A DNA stretch of 64,000 nt from Vitis vinifera. Lineage: Eukaryota > Streptophyta > Magnoliopsida > Vitales > Vitaceae. How positions within the stretch are numbered: the stretch's first letter is position 1; every line of letters starts with the position of its first letter. The translations under genes and the position numbers were made by a program. The notes under the pieces are model-generated. The model was not told the origin of the DNA and did not search any database. It saw only the letters and a list, made by a program, of their open reading frames with translations. The stretch lies in the NCBI RefSeq assembly GCF_030704535.1, contig NC_081818.1:29034001-29098000 (forward strand). The letters are read 5' to 3'. Below are positions 43,808-57,377 of this stretch, one piece after another.

Positions 43808-45460
43808 ATGATCATGAAAATGGGGGCATATAAGTTCAGTAGTCTTTTGTTGTTGTCTTTCTTTGCATTTGCTGTGTTGGCTCCGTCGATTCGAGCCCAC
43901 ATCGGAGAATTTGATGAGGTGTGGCAGAAGCGAGCTGAGGAGGCCCAGAAGGCTGCATTGGAGGCCTATCAACCGAACCCGGAAGAGGTCACCAACCAGT
44001 TCAACAAGAATGTCCGCAAGTGGGTCTTATCTTAACTAGACCAATATTTATTAGTCCAATCATTGTCTTAGTCATCTCTTACCCAATAACTTGAACAAGT
44101 TAAGCTTTTGGTCGAAACAGTAGCTCTTACCAGGTTTGGTAAAATCATTGGCGCAGGTCCATGCAGGGAACCAACACAACGAGGAGGAACTTGAGGAGTA
44201 ACAATGGTCCATGCATGGCCACGAACCCTATCGACAGGTGCTGGAGATGCAAGCAGGACTGGGCTAAAAACCGAAAGAAGCTAGCTGACTGTGTGCTGGG
44301 GTTCGGGCGCAGGACTACAGGAGGAAAGGATGGAGAATTCTATGTGGTAACTGATGCCTCAGACAATGACATGATCGACCCAAAACCCGGTACTCTTCGC
44401 CATGCTGTGATCCAGAAGGAGCCACTGTGGATCATATTTGCCCGCGACATGATAATAAGGTTGAAACAGGAGCTGATCATGGCTGGCAACAAGACCATCG
44501 ATGGCCGTGGGGCTAATGTTCACATTGCATATGGTTGTGGCATTACTATACAGTTTGTGAAGAATATCATCATCCATAACCTCCATATACATGACATTGT
44601 TCCTGCTCAAGGTGGGATGATTAGAGACTCTGTAGATCATTATGGCCTCAGAACTGCCAGTGATGGAGATGGGGTTTCGATATTCGGCTCATCCAACGTC
44701 TGGGTGGATCATCTCTCCATGTCCAACTGCAAGGATGGGCTTGTTGATGTGATCATGGCATCCACAGCCATCACCATTTCAAACTGCCATTTCACTAATC
44801 ACAATGAGGTAGTAGAAAAAATTAAGTAGAAACCATCCCTTCTGAGAATTCACAAATTCTGACTATTTATGATTATAAGGATGAATATGGGGATGATGGC
44901 GCAGGTGATGCTGTTTGGTGGCAGCAATAATTTCCAGGGCGATAAGATCATGCAAGTGACAGTGGCATTCAACCATTATGGAAGAGGACTAGTCCAGAGA
45001 ATGCCAAGATGCAGATATGGCTTCGTCCATGTTGTCAACAACGATTACACTCACTGGCTCATGTATGCCATTGGTGGTAGCCAGAACCCCACCATCATAA
45101 GCCAGGGGAACCGGTTCATCGCCCCTCCAAATATGGCTTGCAAGGAGGTAAACAAAAAATGGTAGTCCATGACTGATACTAATATAGGAGGATTTTTGAC
45201 TCATTTGAGTGGCTTTTGTTGATGGGGTTGGGCAGGTAACCAAGAGGGACTATGCAAGCCCAGATGAGTGGAAATCTTGGACATGGATCTCACAAGGGGA
45301 TCTGCTACAAAACGGAGCATTCTTTGTTCAGTCTGGAGACCCTAAAAAGAAGCATCCATTCACCAGGTACGACATGATAAAGGCGAAGCCTGGCACATTT
45401 GTTAACAGGCTCACTCGCTTTTCGGGGTCGCTGGGCTGCAAGGTGAACCAACCATGTTAG
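43808..45460 (+). CDS. Pectate lyase (PL1 family), pollen-type
   Basis: Secreted enzyme that cleaves de-esterified pectin by beta-elimination. Exons 43808-44019, 44157-44808, 44905-45147 and 45236-45460 are all GT-AG and frame-consistent, giving 443 residues. A signal peptide (cut near SIRA/HIGEF) is followed by a plant Pec_lyase_N segment ([13 protein letters not shown] to FNKNVRK), then the parallel beta-helix: [111 protein letters not shown]. The Asp residues of the calcium site and the Arg of RMPRCRYG are present. [19 protein letters not shown] and [12 protein letters not shown] resemble tomato LAT59-type pollen lyases. [14 protein letters not shown] departs from the usual LLGHSDxxxxDK. 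The gene is intact. Confidence 0.93.
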
Positions 45461-45926
45461 CACTGATAAGAGGATGAAACGCACAGGAGGAGAGGAAGAT
45501 GAGGTGTAGAGAGCCAAGACCAAGTGAATTGTGGGGTGGGGGAGAGAATTTCATTTGGTCCAATTCCTCCGCCCATCTTATGGGGTATCATTTATTATTA
45601 CAATATTACTTGATTATGTATGTAATTACTAATTAGTTGTGGAGCATCTAATCTGTGGTACAAGCGCACAGATGAGAGTTTTAAATTTGTAACTCCTTTC
45701 TTTTCCTACTTCAATAACTCTGACAATATGAATTGTAAATCCAAGTTTAGCCACCACACTGCTCTGACTCTACCCCAAATGCAAATCCATACACTACGCC
45801 TGCACTACAAGTTGTGAATTTCATATGCCTGCTATGTTTATTTTTTAGTTTTAAATTATATTAAATATAAATATATTTTATATATAATCAAATATTAGAA
45901 ATCTTTTACAATTTATATTATTTAAA

Positions 45927-45967
<41 letters not shown>

Positions 45968-46468
45968 CATACATGTTAGTTAAAAACATTTTAAAAAAAT
46001 AAATCATTGTTAAATACCATTATATACATCATACATCATACAACCAAGAGAGGGCCAGTGTTTGAACCGGGCTCACCTCAAGATTTTTTAAATTCAAACC
46101 TACCTACCCCTAACCTGATTATCTTCATTTCCAACCAACTTTAACATAAATCTTAATAAAGTAGAACTTTTACCGATATAATATTTCAAACAAAAATTTG
46201 TGGAAGAGGAATAGCCTTGGAGACTTAAAAGAACCCCTAAACTTGACTGGGATGAAAATGAGATAAATATGGCTCATTAGGCCATTTATATACTGCAATT
46301 TCCGATAAGATTGCTTCTTGAGGTTTAAACTTTCCAAGTCAATTGGAACCTTTCCCTGAACCAAACAGAGAGAGGGGAGCTGCATCTGAGATGAGAGATT
46401 TTACCCGCCCAAGAATGGTTGAATCACCATGCATGTATCAAAAATAGATGCATTGCATTATAAGTCAT

Positions 46469-46508
<40 letters not shown>

Positions 46509-46577
46509 TAAAAAATTATATCATTTATAATGTTAATGCAACAATAACTGATGGGAAACTTCATACTACTTGTGAAA
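45461..46577. other. Convergent intergenic region with AT microsatellites
   Basis: The tail-to-tail gap between pectate lyase and SSRP1 contains (AT)n runs at 45931-45964 and 46472-46506, each about 34 bases. No gene is seen. Confidence 0.7.
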
Positions 46578-49500
46578 CTATTCACTGTCGGATTCATTCC
46601 CGGAGTCTACGTTCATGGGTTGTGGGTTGCTCTTGTAGCCGCTAATTTCATCCCTGTATCGTTTCTTATCTGCTTGAGCTTTCGCTTCGTAGGGTTCTTT
46701 CTCCTCCGCTGCACATATTGGGTACAGCACAGTGAAAATCAGTTAAACCACTGATAATAATCTAAGGCACATGGAAATTAACTGATGAAGTGATATGATG
46801 AAACTGAAACATTAAATTCATTAAAAAAAAATACCTGTCATCTTTTTCCACTTATCACCAAGAACTCTCCCCACCTCAGTGAATGCAATTCCAGGAGTAC
46901 TTTTCTTTATATTCTGCATTGAAAAAATGATGATACAAGCAATCCATTATTGGCCCACATAAAAGAGGTAATGCAGCAATCTTTAATTCCGAATAATTCA
47001 AACAGAACAAGAAAAAACATTTGGAAATGGCATGGATGGAGCACCTGACGTCCGTATATACAACAAACAGAGGTATATTATTAATTGGTGATCTGGTGTT
47101 TAAAATTTAAAGGAGCAGAGTGCAAGCCTATGAGACCAGAGCAACCCATTTGGCATTTATTCTAGGAAATTTGTAGGAGTTTCAAGTGTCCTACCACAAA
47201 ATGACATTCTTAGCAAATTTTGGATAACGATTGATCTTATCAATCCTGGAGATGACACCATTCTGAACAATTTATATACAATGAAATTTCTGCAATGCTT
47301 CCTCCAAATACCACAGTTATAGTTGTCACCACCAAATTCCTACTTACTATACTCAGCAACAAACAAGGTAAAGAAAGGAAAAGGCGACATCAACAGCAAA
47401 AATTGTAATCAAAATCCTAAATTCAAGTGGCGCATGTACACTTAGGAGCATTTCTGTGAAGATAATCCACAATTACAAGTAAATCTAATGACATAGCTCG
47501 GGAAACCCTGGTGGATGCAGTGGTATGTAACAATATCAAGCAGTCATGAAAGGGCATGGGCAATGGCAACTAGAAAGCATTTCCAATCTCTAACCTCTTA
47601 CAACACAGAAACCCATAAACAGACAAAAGAAAATATAAACTTCAAATTTGTTGTGTTAATTCATCACAAAATGTCAACACAGTAGCTTTTCTTGATTGAA
47701 TCTCTCACCATCTGGCATTTAGTCACTAGGCTAAACACTCAGTTAAGCAATGTAAGCAAAGAAAAAAAACCGGACTCATATTTGAAAAAGGTGCATAAAA
47801 ATATACGGCATCATATGATATCACATCTTACCAATACAAAAATGTATAAACAGAGAAGCAGTAATGTATGCAAGAGAAACACACCTCCCTTTCAGTTTGT
47901 GAAAAGAACATGAAACCAGACATAGCCCTCTTTGGCGCATTTGGATCCTTTTTCTTCTTCTGTTTTCTCTTCTTTGAACCATCTTCATCTCCATCTTTGG
48001 GTTTCTTCTTAGACGAAGATGCCTTAGAAACAGAAGGCTCTTTCTTGGATTCCTTTTTGGAAGGCTTCTGGAATTTGATTAATTTGAGTAAATATGGTTC
48101 ACAAGCTTAACATAGATATTTCTTAAAAGATTGAGAATGTAAGATGAGATGAAATAGCTTACTTCTTTCTCGCCTCCACTTTCACTAGCATCAGATTCCT
48201 CTTCCCCAGAATCATCAGTAGGAGAGCCTCCGTCGTCCTTGTCAAGAACAAAATCTTCATCCTGCAGAAATTTACCAGCTTAAAAACATCCATGCATACA
48301 TGGACAAGGACATATGAAAAAAAAAATTAAAAATCAAAAAGGAAGAATTCTTCACAAATTAACTAAAAGAGAGAGAAAAGTAAAGGTCACCTCTTCATCA
48401 CTCTCATCTCCACCAGCTTCATTCTTAATCCGCTCAAGATGTGGGTCAACAGCATCATCATCATCATTCTGAAGAACAGCAGCAACACCATCTGCGGTTT
48501 GGACATCTCCAAGATTCATAATTTTCAAGCCTTTCCCACTGCATGGAAGCAAATGGAAAAGAGATTCAATAACATCCCAAAAATTCTTATCCCTATGAAA
48601 AAAAGAGATTCAATCCAACCTGATAAAGTCAAAAAGATTATGGTATTCATTCCTCTGAATATTCCGGAAGAGATGTTCTTGTTCAGTCTTTAGTCTTATA
48701 AGAAGATCAAAGTAATGCATATTTGAGCCTCCAGCAGCATGCCTCTCAAACTCAACATAGTCAATCTAAATAAAATACAATAAAACTAATGAGATCAAGC
48801 AAAAAAGACAACAAAATTTCATATTCCACATAAAATCAACCAGATCAACTAACCAGATTAAATCACATGGTCAGGAAATTATACCTCCTCATGAAGAATA
48901 AGGGTAGGAGGCTTGGGTAAAAAGAAGAAGCTCTTTTCTAGTGGATACAAAACACCATCTTCAGCTTTCAATGATGACTTCACTGCATAACCATCCTGAC
49001 AGCTCCGGAATTTCCCTGGTTTTGTGACCTTGGCACCAGATAAGCCACGCAATATCAAGGTGAAGACTTCATGAATGAGTCCCTGTTTATTGAAGGCAAC
49101 AAATACTCAGTAATGCATTTGGATTCAGAACACAAGTTCACATATTAATGATGTGCAAAGGTGTATATACAACCATATTTGCTAAATACAATGCGTATTT
49201 AAACCCAATTAAACAACAGAATTGTATAAAAATTGGCTTGAAGAGTTGAAACATCATTCATTCCATAACCTTATATGAAGGCTCCAACTTGTCCTTGTAC
49301 TTGCTATTCAAAAGTTCTTCACTTAATGACAATTCACTTTGAACCACATAGTCTGTTTCAAACTGTAAAAGATAGAGCAAACAATCAGTGCATGGAAGCA
49401 TAAAAATTACAAGAAACCCAAAATGGTTACCATCAACATTAATAAACCAACAATACCTGCATCACAATATGTGGATACAAAGTCTGCCCTTTACGGATTG

Positions 49501-52500
49501 GTGGATCCAGTGTCACAACAACAAAGGTATGTGGCTGGTTAGACTGCACAAACACGTAACAATCCCATATGAAATTTAAACAAGCATAGGTTATCCAAAA
49601 TAGAACTGCAATCAACTGCAACTTGAAGAAACATTACATAAATCCACAGATAAATAACAGATTAGTTATCCCCATGTAGTGCAGAAAGACATTATCTAAT
49701 CAGAATATTAGTGGCATGCAAGATAGGGAAAAACCTTAGGTAGTAAGAAAAGGCGAACGACACTGCTGTATTGAATTTTAAAATCGTTAGCCTGACCCTG
49801 CAGGCGTAGGAATGACAAATGCAGTTCCACACTGTACCGTCCCCTACAGAAAGCAAATGCTTTCATTAGCTACTTGTATAAGAGATGAAATGATAAAAAA
49901 CAAAATAAAAAAATAAAAAATAAAAACAGAATACAAGTACAATAGGTTAACAAATAACTATAGACGATTTTTTTTTCAAAAGGCAAATAATTATTGTAAC
50001 AGACAAAGAAAGATGAAGCCTGCTAGAAATATATTCATTCCCGGTTAGCATTCAACAACATCTACCTTGGTGTAAGAATCGCAATCCCCTCAAATGTAAC
50101 AACTGCTTCTTCACCTCCAGCACCAACATCCGCCATTGACATAATTTTATCACGGAATACCTAACAGCAAGTTCATCGCATGTCATTAGTAAGGAATAAG
50201 TATATGTTCATACGCACAATTCTAACACAGTAGAAAAACAGAACTCACTTGAGCTGGAGGACGATTTTCATCACCAACAAATTGGGTATTGGAATTTGGT
50301 ATGTGAAAGCTTATCTCCATCAATGAATCTTTCTGATCACAACCCAAAAAAATTGTCACAAAGATCAACAGAATTACCCCAAGAAAAAGCAATGTAAAAG
50401 AGTGAAAAAAAAAAAAAAAAAAAAGAAGCATAAGGATCAACAGAATTACTCAAAGAAAAAGTAAACTAGTCAAGGATTTTAACCATGCCACCAATGAAAC
50501 CAGGTTTAGATAGAAGGATACTGCAGGAAACTATGAACCTAGAAGCATCAATTGTAGGAAAACTACCATATTGAGTCATTCAGATTAAGTAGGCAGCATT
50601 TGTAAGCGACAAACCTCATTAGCCCCAGTTGTATCATCCACGTGGAACTCCAAAATGACATCATTTTTCCCTTGCATCTGTGTCTGTGAAACATCTGCTA
50701 AAGATACTTCAAATGCTTGCTTCGAACCAACCAGAAAAGTCAGCATATTGCCTGCAAAAAGCAAGGAGGATTAGTTTGTTCACAGCATACCAGAAAATGG
50801 AAGCAAAGGAACAAAAGATGATCAAGCCAACAAAATAGCTGAAATGCAGAAAATCTAAGGCATGGAAAAGAGTTGAATTGGACAGCGTAGTACATAGAAA
50901 CTAAATGTAAGCAAAAAAAAATAAGTGGCTGAGGGAAAAAAAAAAAAAGGATCTGCATGCAGCATCTATAAAAGCATATGACTAAATTCCAAACAAAATA
51001 TAAAGCTACGAGCTGCGCTTTCACCAGAAGAAAGTCACCTAAAATTTAGTAGCTTATAAAAGGAGCCATTTATTATCTTTTCTTTGTCATCTGTGAGCTT
51101 ATAATAGAATAGAAACAATATTAGTCCTCTACTCCTTGCACTAGGTGATGTTATAGTAGGTACAGAAAATACTATAAGTTAAGCAAAGAAGTCAGAGAAA
51201 TTACAAGTTCATACTGGCATTAAAATCCTCAGCATAACTTTAAGTTTTTAACTTCAAAACTTCCTAGAATTTTACAGGAAACTAGCCTTAAGATGGTGAA
51301 AATTCCTTTAAATAATTTTCAAATATATTTAACTGAAAAAAACGTACAAATCTAAAAGAAAAAGTCTACAGGCCAAATCAGAGGTAGCATGCCCATAAGT
51401 TTAAGTGGATGAATTCTGAGGAACTGAAACTGTAAAAACTACAAGAGACAAGAAAGAGATCATTAAAAAAGGAATGCAATAACAGCAAACATTAGCAATC
51501 ATAAAATACTCACTAACCATTTAAATCAACTTCTCCCCAGTTGCGGCCACTCACAGAAAGCTGCTTCTCTTCTGGGTTTAATCCACAAGAATGTTGGAAA
51601 AAATTGGTCAAATTAGTGACATCCTGCAAAACAAGTTCAGAAGCATGAGATCAGTACTGGGCATATTTATAGTCTGAAACATGCAAGGTGCACCCTGGGC
51701 ACAAAGGTCTCCTCTGGGCTAGGCACAACCCAAGCACACACTTGAGTGAAGTGAGGAACAACCTTAGGCAATGTACAATTTTATAAAATACTATAAATTT
51801 TAATATGCAAACACTCAGTTGTTACCAAGTATGATCCAAACTCCTATTTAAGCAACCAAAAAATACATAAAAAAAATAAAATAAAATAAAAAATCCCAAA
51901 CCTTTATAAAAAGCATCCTCCAAAGAATAATGCAATAATAAGAAATTTCAATATGCATCAGAAACTTCACTAATAAAAGGGTAAAACTGAAAAAAGGAAT
52001 AATCAATTTCTATATTTTTTTGGTGCTGACAAGCTAAAAAAACAGATGAAAACATAAGCACTTTTTGAGTGTTGACATTTTTCAACACATTGTCACAAGT
52101 GTAACATTGTTTTTTTTGGGTTCCCTTTTCCTAAGATAAGAGGGCAACACAACATTTGGTTTTCAAAAAGGGGCCAAAATGATGTTGCTCTTACACTTAG
52201 TTGAAAAATAATAATAATAACAACAACAAAAAAGAAAAACAGATGAAGCACAGCTTGTTGGCAAGATACGTTCACTTTTTCTTCAAAAAAAAACAGTGGC
52301 AAATGATGTTGTTTCCTCTATTCATTTAAAAGAAAAAAAAAGACATTATTTTGCCCTGATTTGGAGGTAAAAAAAATATAGATGAGGTGTTGCCTCGCTG
52401 ACAAGCCACACATCTTCAATGAGGCATGTGGCGCCACAGTTGGGGCGTGGCTGCACCTTTGGCCTGGGTGCTAAGGTATACCTCGATAACCATAACTCAT

Positions 52501-53818
52501 AACCATTCCATTGAACCCAATGGATCAGATAAAATTTAAAAAAAGGCCTTCAATGAGGTGGCACATGCATTAGTTTTGTTCCAAATGCAAACCAAAAACC
52601 AAAATAGTTATAGCAGCCCCCTCTGGAATACTAAACTTCACTGTAAATTCCCAAGCATGCAAAGCTTCAAAAAGCTAAGGGGAAATAAGAATTCCACTGA
52701 TTTTTTTCCCCATGTTAATTTATCCCTTCATAATCAACTTTCTTAACCCATAGTAGGAAAATTCAAGCGAGGAGATAAGAGGCTTGAAATAACCTGCTCA
52801 CGGAAACCAGTGAATTTGTAGTATAACCCATCTTTAACTCGAACACCAAGCTGATTAGTTCTTGGGACTTTCATCCAGGTCACCCCGACAATATCAGATT
52901 TGTCAACCTCAACAGCCTTTCCACCTCCTTGCTTTTTCCATAATATCCCTCCTGGATGAACCCTCAACTGCCCTGGATTCTGCATTTAGAAGAACCAAAA
53001 TATGCATTCACACATAATAGGTGAGAAAATAAATTCCGAAAGAAGCACCCATAGCATTTCTCCAACATTCAGAATTTGGAGAATCAAAGTCGGAGATAAT
53101 GTAACTACCCAAAGATGCCCAGTTTGTTAATCCGAAAATAAAAATAAAAATAAATAAAAATAAAAATAACAATAAAGTTACAAATAAATAAATAACTAAA
53201 TAAAGTTACAACCTACAGTAAGATTCTAAGCTGAGAAACCAAAGGACCCAAATTCACCATTTCCTTATATACAAAGGGGAACAATCTTTTTTTCTAATGA
53301 GCAATACAAAAAAGGGGAAAACTTCTACCAATTGAATGAGTTTAGGGTTTCAAGATAAAGAAAGAAGTGTGGCTTAGATTCATTGCCAGCCAAACTGAAT
53401 CTCCACAAAACTAAACTTCTGCAATTCACATCAGAAATTTTTATTTTTATTTTAAATGAAAAAATGAAAAACCAGGCCTAACGAACTTCTTTTCGCAAAC
53501 TCTACGGACAAAGCACTAGAGGGGAAAAAATGTTCGAACAAGCAAAACTTAGGCCTCCATAGAGCAGGCACAAGAAGAGACACGAACCCGCACAATGTAT
53601 GGGAATAAATTAGATCCTAAAAACTCTTAAAGCAGGTCTCGGACGGACACAAACACATAATTAGGGTTTCGAAAAGCGATTAGGGTTTCGTGAACATATG
53701 AAACGGAAAAAAACAACAGAAACGAAGAAGTAAACAGAAGATAGACAGAGCCGAGGAGACTCACCGTTCCACCGCGACCGCCGAGAGAGATATTGTTGAA
53801 GAGATGACCCTCCGACAT
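46578..53818 (-). CDS. SSRP1: FACT complex subunit SSRP1
   Basis: Histone chaperone subunit that, with SPT16, destabilises and reassembles nucleosomes during transcription and replication. Sixteen minus-strand exons: 53765-53818, 52794-52979, 51518-51623, 50615-50751, 50249-50332, 50066-50160, 49735-49843, 49457-49543, 49270-49362, 48885-49082, 48620-48765, 48391-48538, 48163-48261, 47885-48067, 46835-46913 and 46578-46708. They sum to 1935 nt, or 644 residues (Arabidopsis SSRP1 is about 646). Domains: N-terminal POB3-like part ([18 protein letters not shown]), structure-specific recognition/PH region (HDVTN...[24 protein letters not shown]), second PH-like part, acidic stretch ([20 protein letters not shown]), Lys-rich linker ([19 protein letters not shown]) and a C-terminal HMG box ([36 protein letters not shown]). 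All junctions are GT-AG and in frame. Confidence 0.96.
51680..52500. repeat. Decayed dispersed repeat in SSRP1 intron 2
   Basis: Blocks such as caaggtgcaccctgggcaca, tctgggctaggcacaac and ggcctgggtgctaaggt flank AT-rich DNA. They look like mutated 'aggcgcctaggcgc' sequence, the same style as at 36395. No target duplication was recognised. Confidence 0.4.
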
Positions 53819-53876
53819 GGTTCAGAGAGAGCGAGCGCAGCTCTAAATGAAGTGAGGTGGTTTGGGGAAGGAAAAC

Positions 53877-53885
53877 CCTTATATA
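53877..53885 (-). promoter_or_regulatory. TATA box of SSRP1
   Basis: TATATAAGG on the minus strand, about 60 bases upstream of the ATG at 53818. Confidence 0.55.
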
Positions 53886-53899
53886 CGTGTTCAGCAGTG

Positions 53900-56800
53900 C
53901 GCACTGCGCACACCGACAGATGGCGCGAAAATGGGGAGATAGAAAAAGAAAAATGGATTAATTTTGGAGGAAATTTTAGGGCAGGACTCTACATATCATT
54001 AAAAATAGGAATTTTCTTAAAATGTAATTAAGAATATTTTGTTATGGGTTTTTCCAAAATATGAAAAGTTAATGAGAAAATATGATGGTTTGTAGAGGTT
54101 TTCAAAGATCCAAACGAGGAGGTTTTAAGACGAAAGAATTAAATTTAATAATTTTTTTGGGTCTGTTTTTTTTAAATAGTTCTAAAAAATAACTTTTGAA
54201 AACTGTTATATAATATTTTATAAAATAAAAATTTGTTTCAAATTCTAATCATTTTTATATTTAGTGTTTTATTTTTAATCATTTTATATATTTATATAAT
54301 TATTTTTAAAAATAATTAAAAGATGTTCTCTACAAATATTATATTTCTATCCTTAAAAATAGAAAACAGAGAATGGTTTTTTTTTTTTTTTTTGTCAGTT
54401 TTTTTATTCTAAAAAATAGAAAATTATTACAAAAAACAATTCTCAATATTCATTAAAATGTGAACTACAATCCTTATTCATGTCAAATAATTTTGAATCG
54501 GAAGGAATTTGAGGTAAAAGCGCCATCATGGCCCAAGCCGCCCAATTGTATTGGGCTGACTGGGCCCTTTTTGTATTGGGCTGACTGTCCCCTTTTTGTG
54601 TTTGGCTTTTGATGGAATTTCATTTCCAACCCAACATGAAATTTGGGTTGAACAAGGAAGGGCCCATCAGAAGCCAGTATTGTATCGGTCCTAAGAGTCC
54701 TCAGCCACATGAGTAGATTCCACTTAATTAGGATAAAATCATAATATTTCATATATAAAAAAAAACAAAAGAAATTTACCTTGCATTCTTAAAAATGGTT
54801 TTCAAAATTCTAAAAAATTTGAAGAAGTAATTTTTTGATTTTATATATGTCCATAAAATTTTAACAAACACTTTTAAACATAAGATATGTACATATTTTT
54901 GGAATAATGTTGAGTACAACAATGTTACTTTGAAGTTCGGGATGAGTCGCTCAAATTACAATGATTAAATATCATGATAGGTTGGTCAAAGTCTACTCGA
55001 ATAATTGATATCAAAGTCAAGGTCATGAGTTGGCTTCATGGGAACTTCGTGTTGGGATGAAACAATACCACTCTTAAGCTTGAAAATGAGTCACTCAAAT
55101 GATGATAGTCGAAATTTATATGAGTCTAAAGTGATGTCTATTTTTTAAGCTTAATGTTGAATGCAATTTTTTAGATTTAAGATAATTTTTATTTAACTTT
55201 TTTTCCCCACTTAATACTTATTTTTAAAAAAATTGTATTCAATAAAAAAAGCTAAAATATTTTGTTTTTGTTTTTTTATTGAATGCTAAAAATAACTTTT
55301 TAATACAACCAAAATACAATCTCAACACAACCTTCACATTATTAATATTTAATACCTAACAAAAATAAAATAATTTAAAAATAAACAACATAATACTTAA
55401 TAACATTAAGTTACATTTAAAGTTAAGTTAAATTAAGTTTTATTTAGATTTAAGTAAAAAAAATATTTAGCCTCGTAAAATATAAATTGGTTTTCAAATG
55501 AGATGGTTAAAACCCATTTAAAATTTCTGCATTTCATATATTACTTTATATTTTTAAAAGCAAAAAATAAAAAATGCATCAAACCATACACTAAATTATC
55601 TTATTAAATTATAAATGTAATATGAAAAAAAAACTTATATTAAAAATTATGGTTAAATACATCTTGAGGAACACCCTCCCTCTCACTTTTAGCACTTAAA
55701 CTAATTCTTGCATCACTTATCTATAGTTTGCTCATCTACTTGTCATTTATTTCGTGAATTGTAAATTATTTTCTTTATGATATTACATGTTAGATTAGAC
55801 TTATTGGGATGGATTCAACCCAATGTAATCTTGCCTAACCCAAACTTTAACTTCGATTACTTTGATTAATCCGATGAATTTATTCTCAACCCAAGTTTAG
55901 AAAAATGATATGAGTTTGAACTTCAATTAAACATCTTAGATTAGACTCTTTGAGTACAAGAAACCCGAACACCAGAGTTAAAATTTTTCATCGAGTTTCA
56001 TTCTATCTTAACTTGCAGGCTATTGATGACTTTTCCCCATGAAATACAAAATGGATTCATGTAACAGCAGTTGTCCCACTTCAAAAAGCCAAGTCAAGAA
56101 ATGGTTTTACTCACACAAATCCAACCCATTCACAACTTGATTATGAAGTTGAGACCAGTTGCAAGAATATTTTATCAGTTGATTCCATGGAAAACATCGA
56201 CATTTGAAGCTCCGTAGAGGCAACAAACTCCAAACTACACCCACAGTCACCCCCCTAACTGGGGTGACCAAACTCTAACCACAACTCATTACCGAACAAA
56301 ACCAATCTCAACTAGACGATGAATCCAAGAGAAATGCTGCAGCAGCAGCAGCTAAGAAGCTCATACAATGAGTTACCTTAGTGTCGCGTAACTGACCACC
56401 GCCCATCATCAAGGAATGGTCCATTTGATACTCCAACTGCCAGAGAAAACAAAAACTTCATGCCATTCTGGAGAATTCCCATCTCAGGATATGCCAAATA
56501 TTGCTTGTTTTACATGGTAGGTAAAGGCCAAACATCTCATTCTTGATCTTCCATGGTTTCTTGTCCTCTGCTGCGATGAGATGTGCCCATTGAGACTATT
56601 CCTTGCCGTGTTGTGGGGAACAGTACTTGAAGTTTAGGCATCACCACTGTATATGGATATACAAACTTTAGGTTAGAAAATTGTGAGGATCCAGTATATA
56701 CCATATGGGATCTTTAGTCTATCCCCCAACAAATATGCCTAATTTAGAAGTCATTAGGTTAAGAATCAACATTTTTTGTGTCCAAGTTACCAGCAGGCTG

Positions 56801-57300
56801 AGATACATGAAGTGAAAATAGGCTGGTTGAGTTGCTAGTGATCACTAATCCATCAGTTGTGATACCTAAAAAGTTCAGAAATGGCCTAATGGACACGAGT
56901 TTATGAATGAATTGAGTTACTTGATTACCATTGTTCACAGAGCTGTAAGTGTCCCATACTTTTTCATTCACATCTTGGGTGCCAATCAAAGCTTGCTATA
57001 GAACAGTTTAAATAGGAAATTTTATCATTTGGGAGACTGAATGTTACCAGGTTTTCCTCTGAGGTAGCAGCAGTAACCTTGTAACTTCAAATGGCGAAGC
57101 ATCCAACCAGCCGTGTAAATCCAATACAACCCCCTGAAAGCATGAGTTTTGGATCTTTGGCTGGCAAACAGGGTGGACAAGTCAAATTCGTCTTACAATT
57201 GCCTTGGATTCATCGCTATCCCTTGGCTTTCCCTAAAACTCCAGTTGTAACAACAAAACAAAACATAATAAAACCAAAAGGAAGTAGACATATTATATAC
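53900..57300. other. Intergenic region between SSRP1 and the AP2 gene
   Basis: 54000-56000 is AT-rich without recognisable content. A short imperfect repeat (ttgtattgggctgactg, twice) lies at 54546-54590. From 56150 base composition rises, and a 16-codon exon-like start appears on the minus strand at 56377-56424 without continuation. Confidence 0.45.
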
Positions 57301-57303
57301 ATG

Positions 57304-57311
57304 TATATATA
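57304..57311 (+). promoter_or_regulatory. TATA box of the AP2 gene
   Basis: TATATATA lies 67 bases upstream of the ATG at 57378. Confidence 0.45.
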
Positions 57312-57377
57312 GAGGCACCTGCAGACTTTTTCTTTAAGGTTAAGCAACTGAGAAGGGAAGGATCAGGGAAACAAGAG

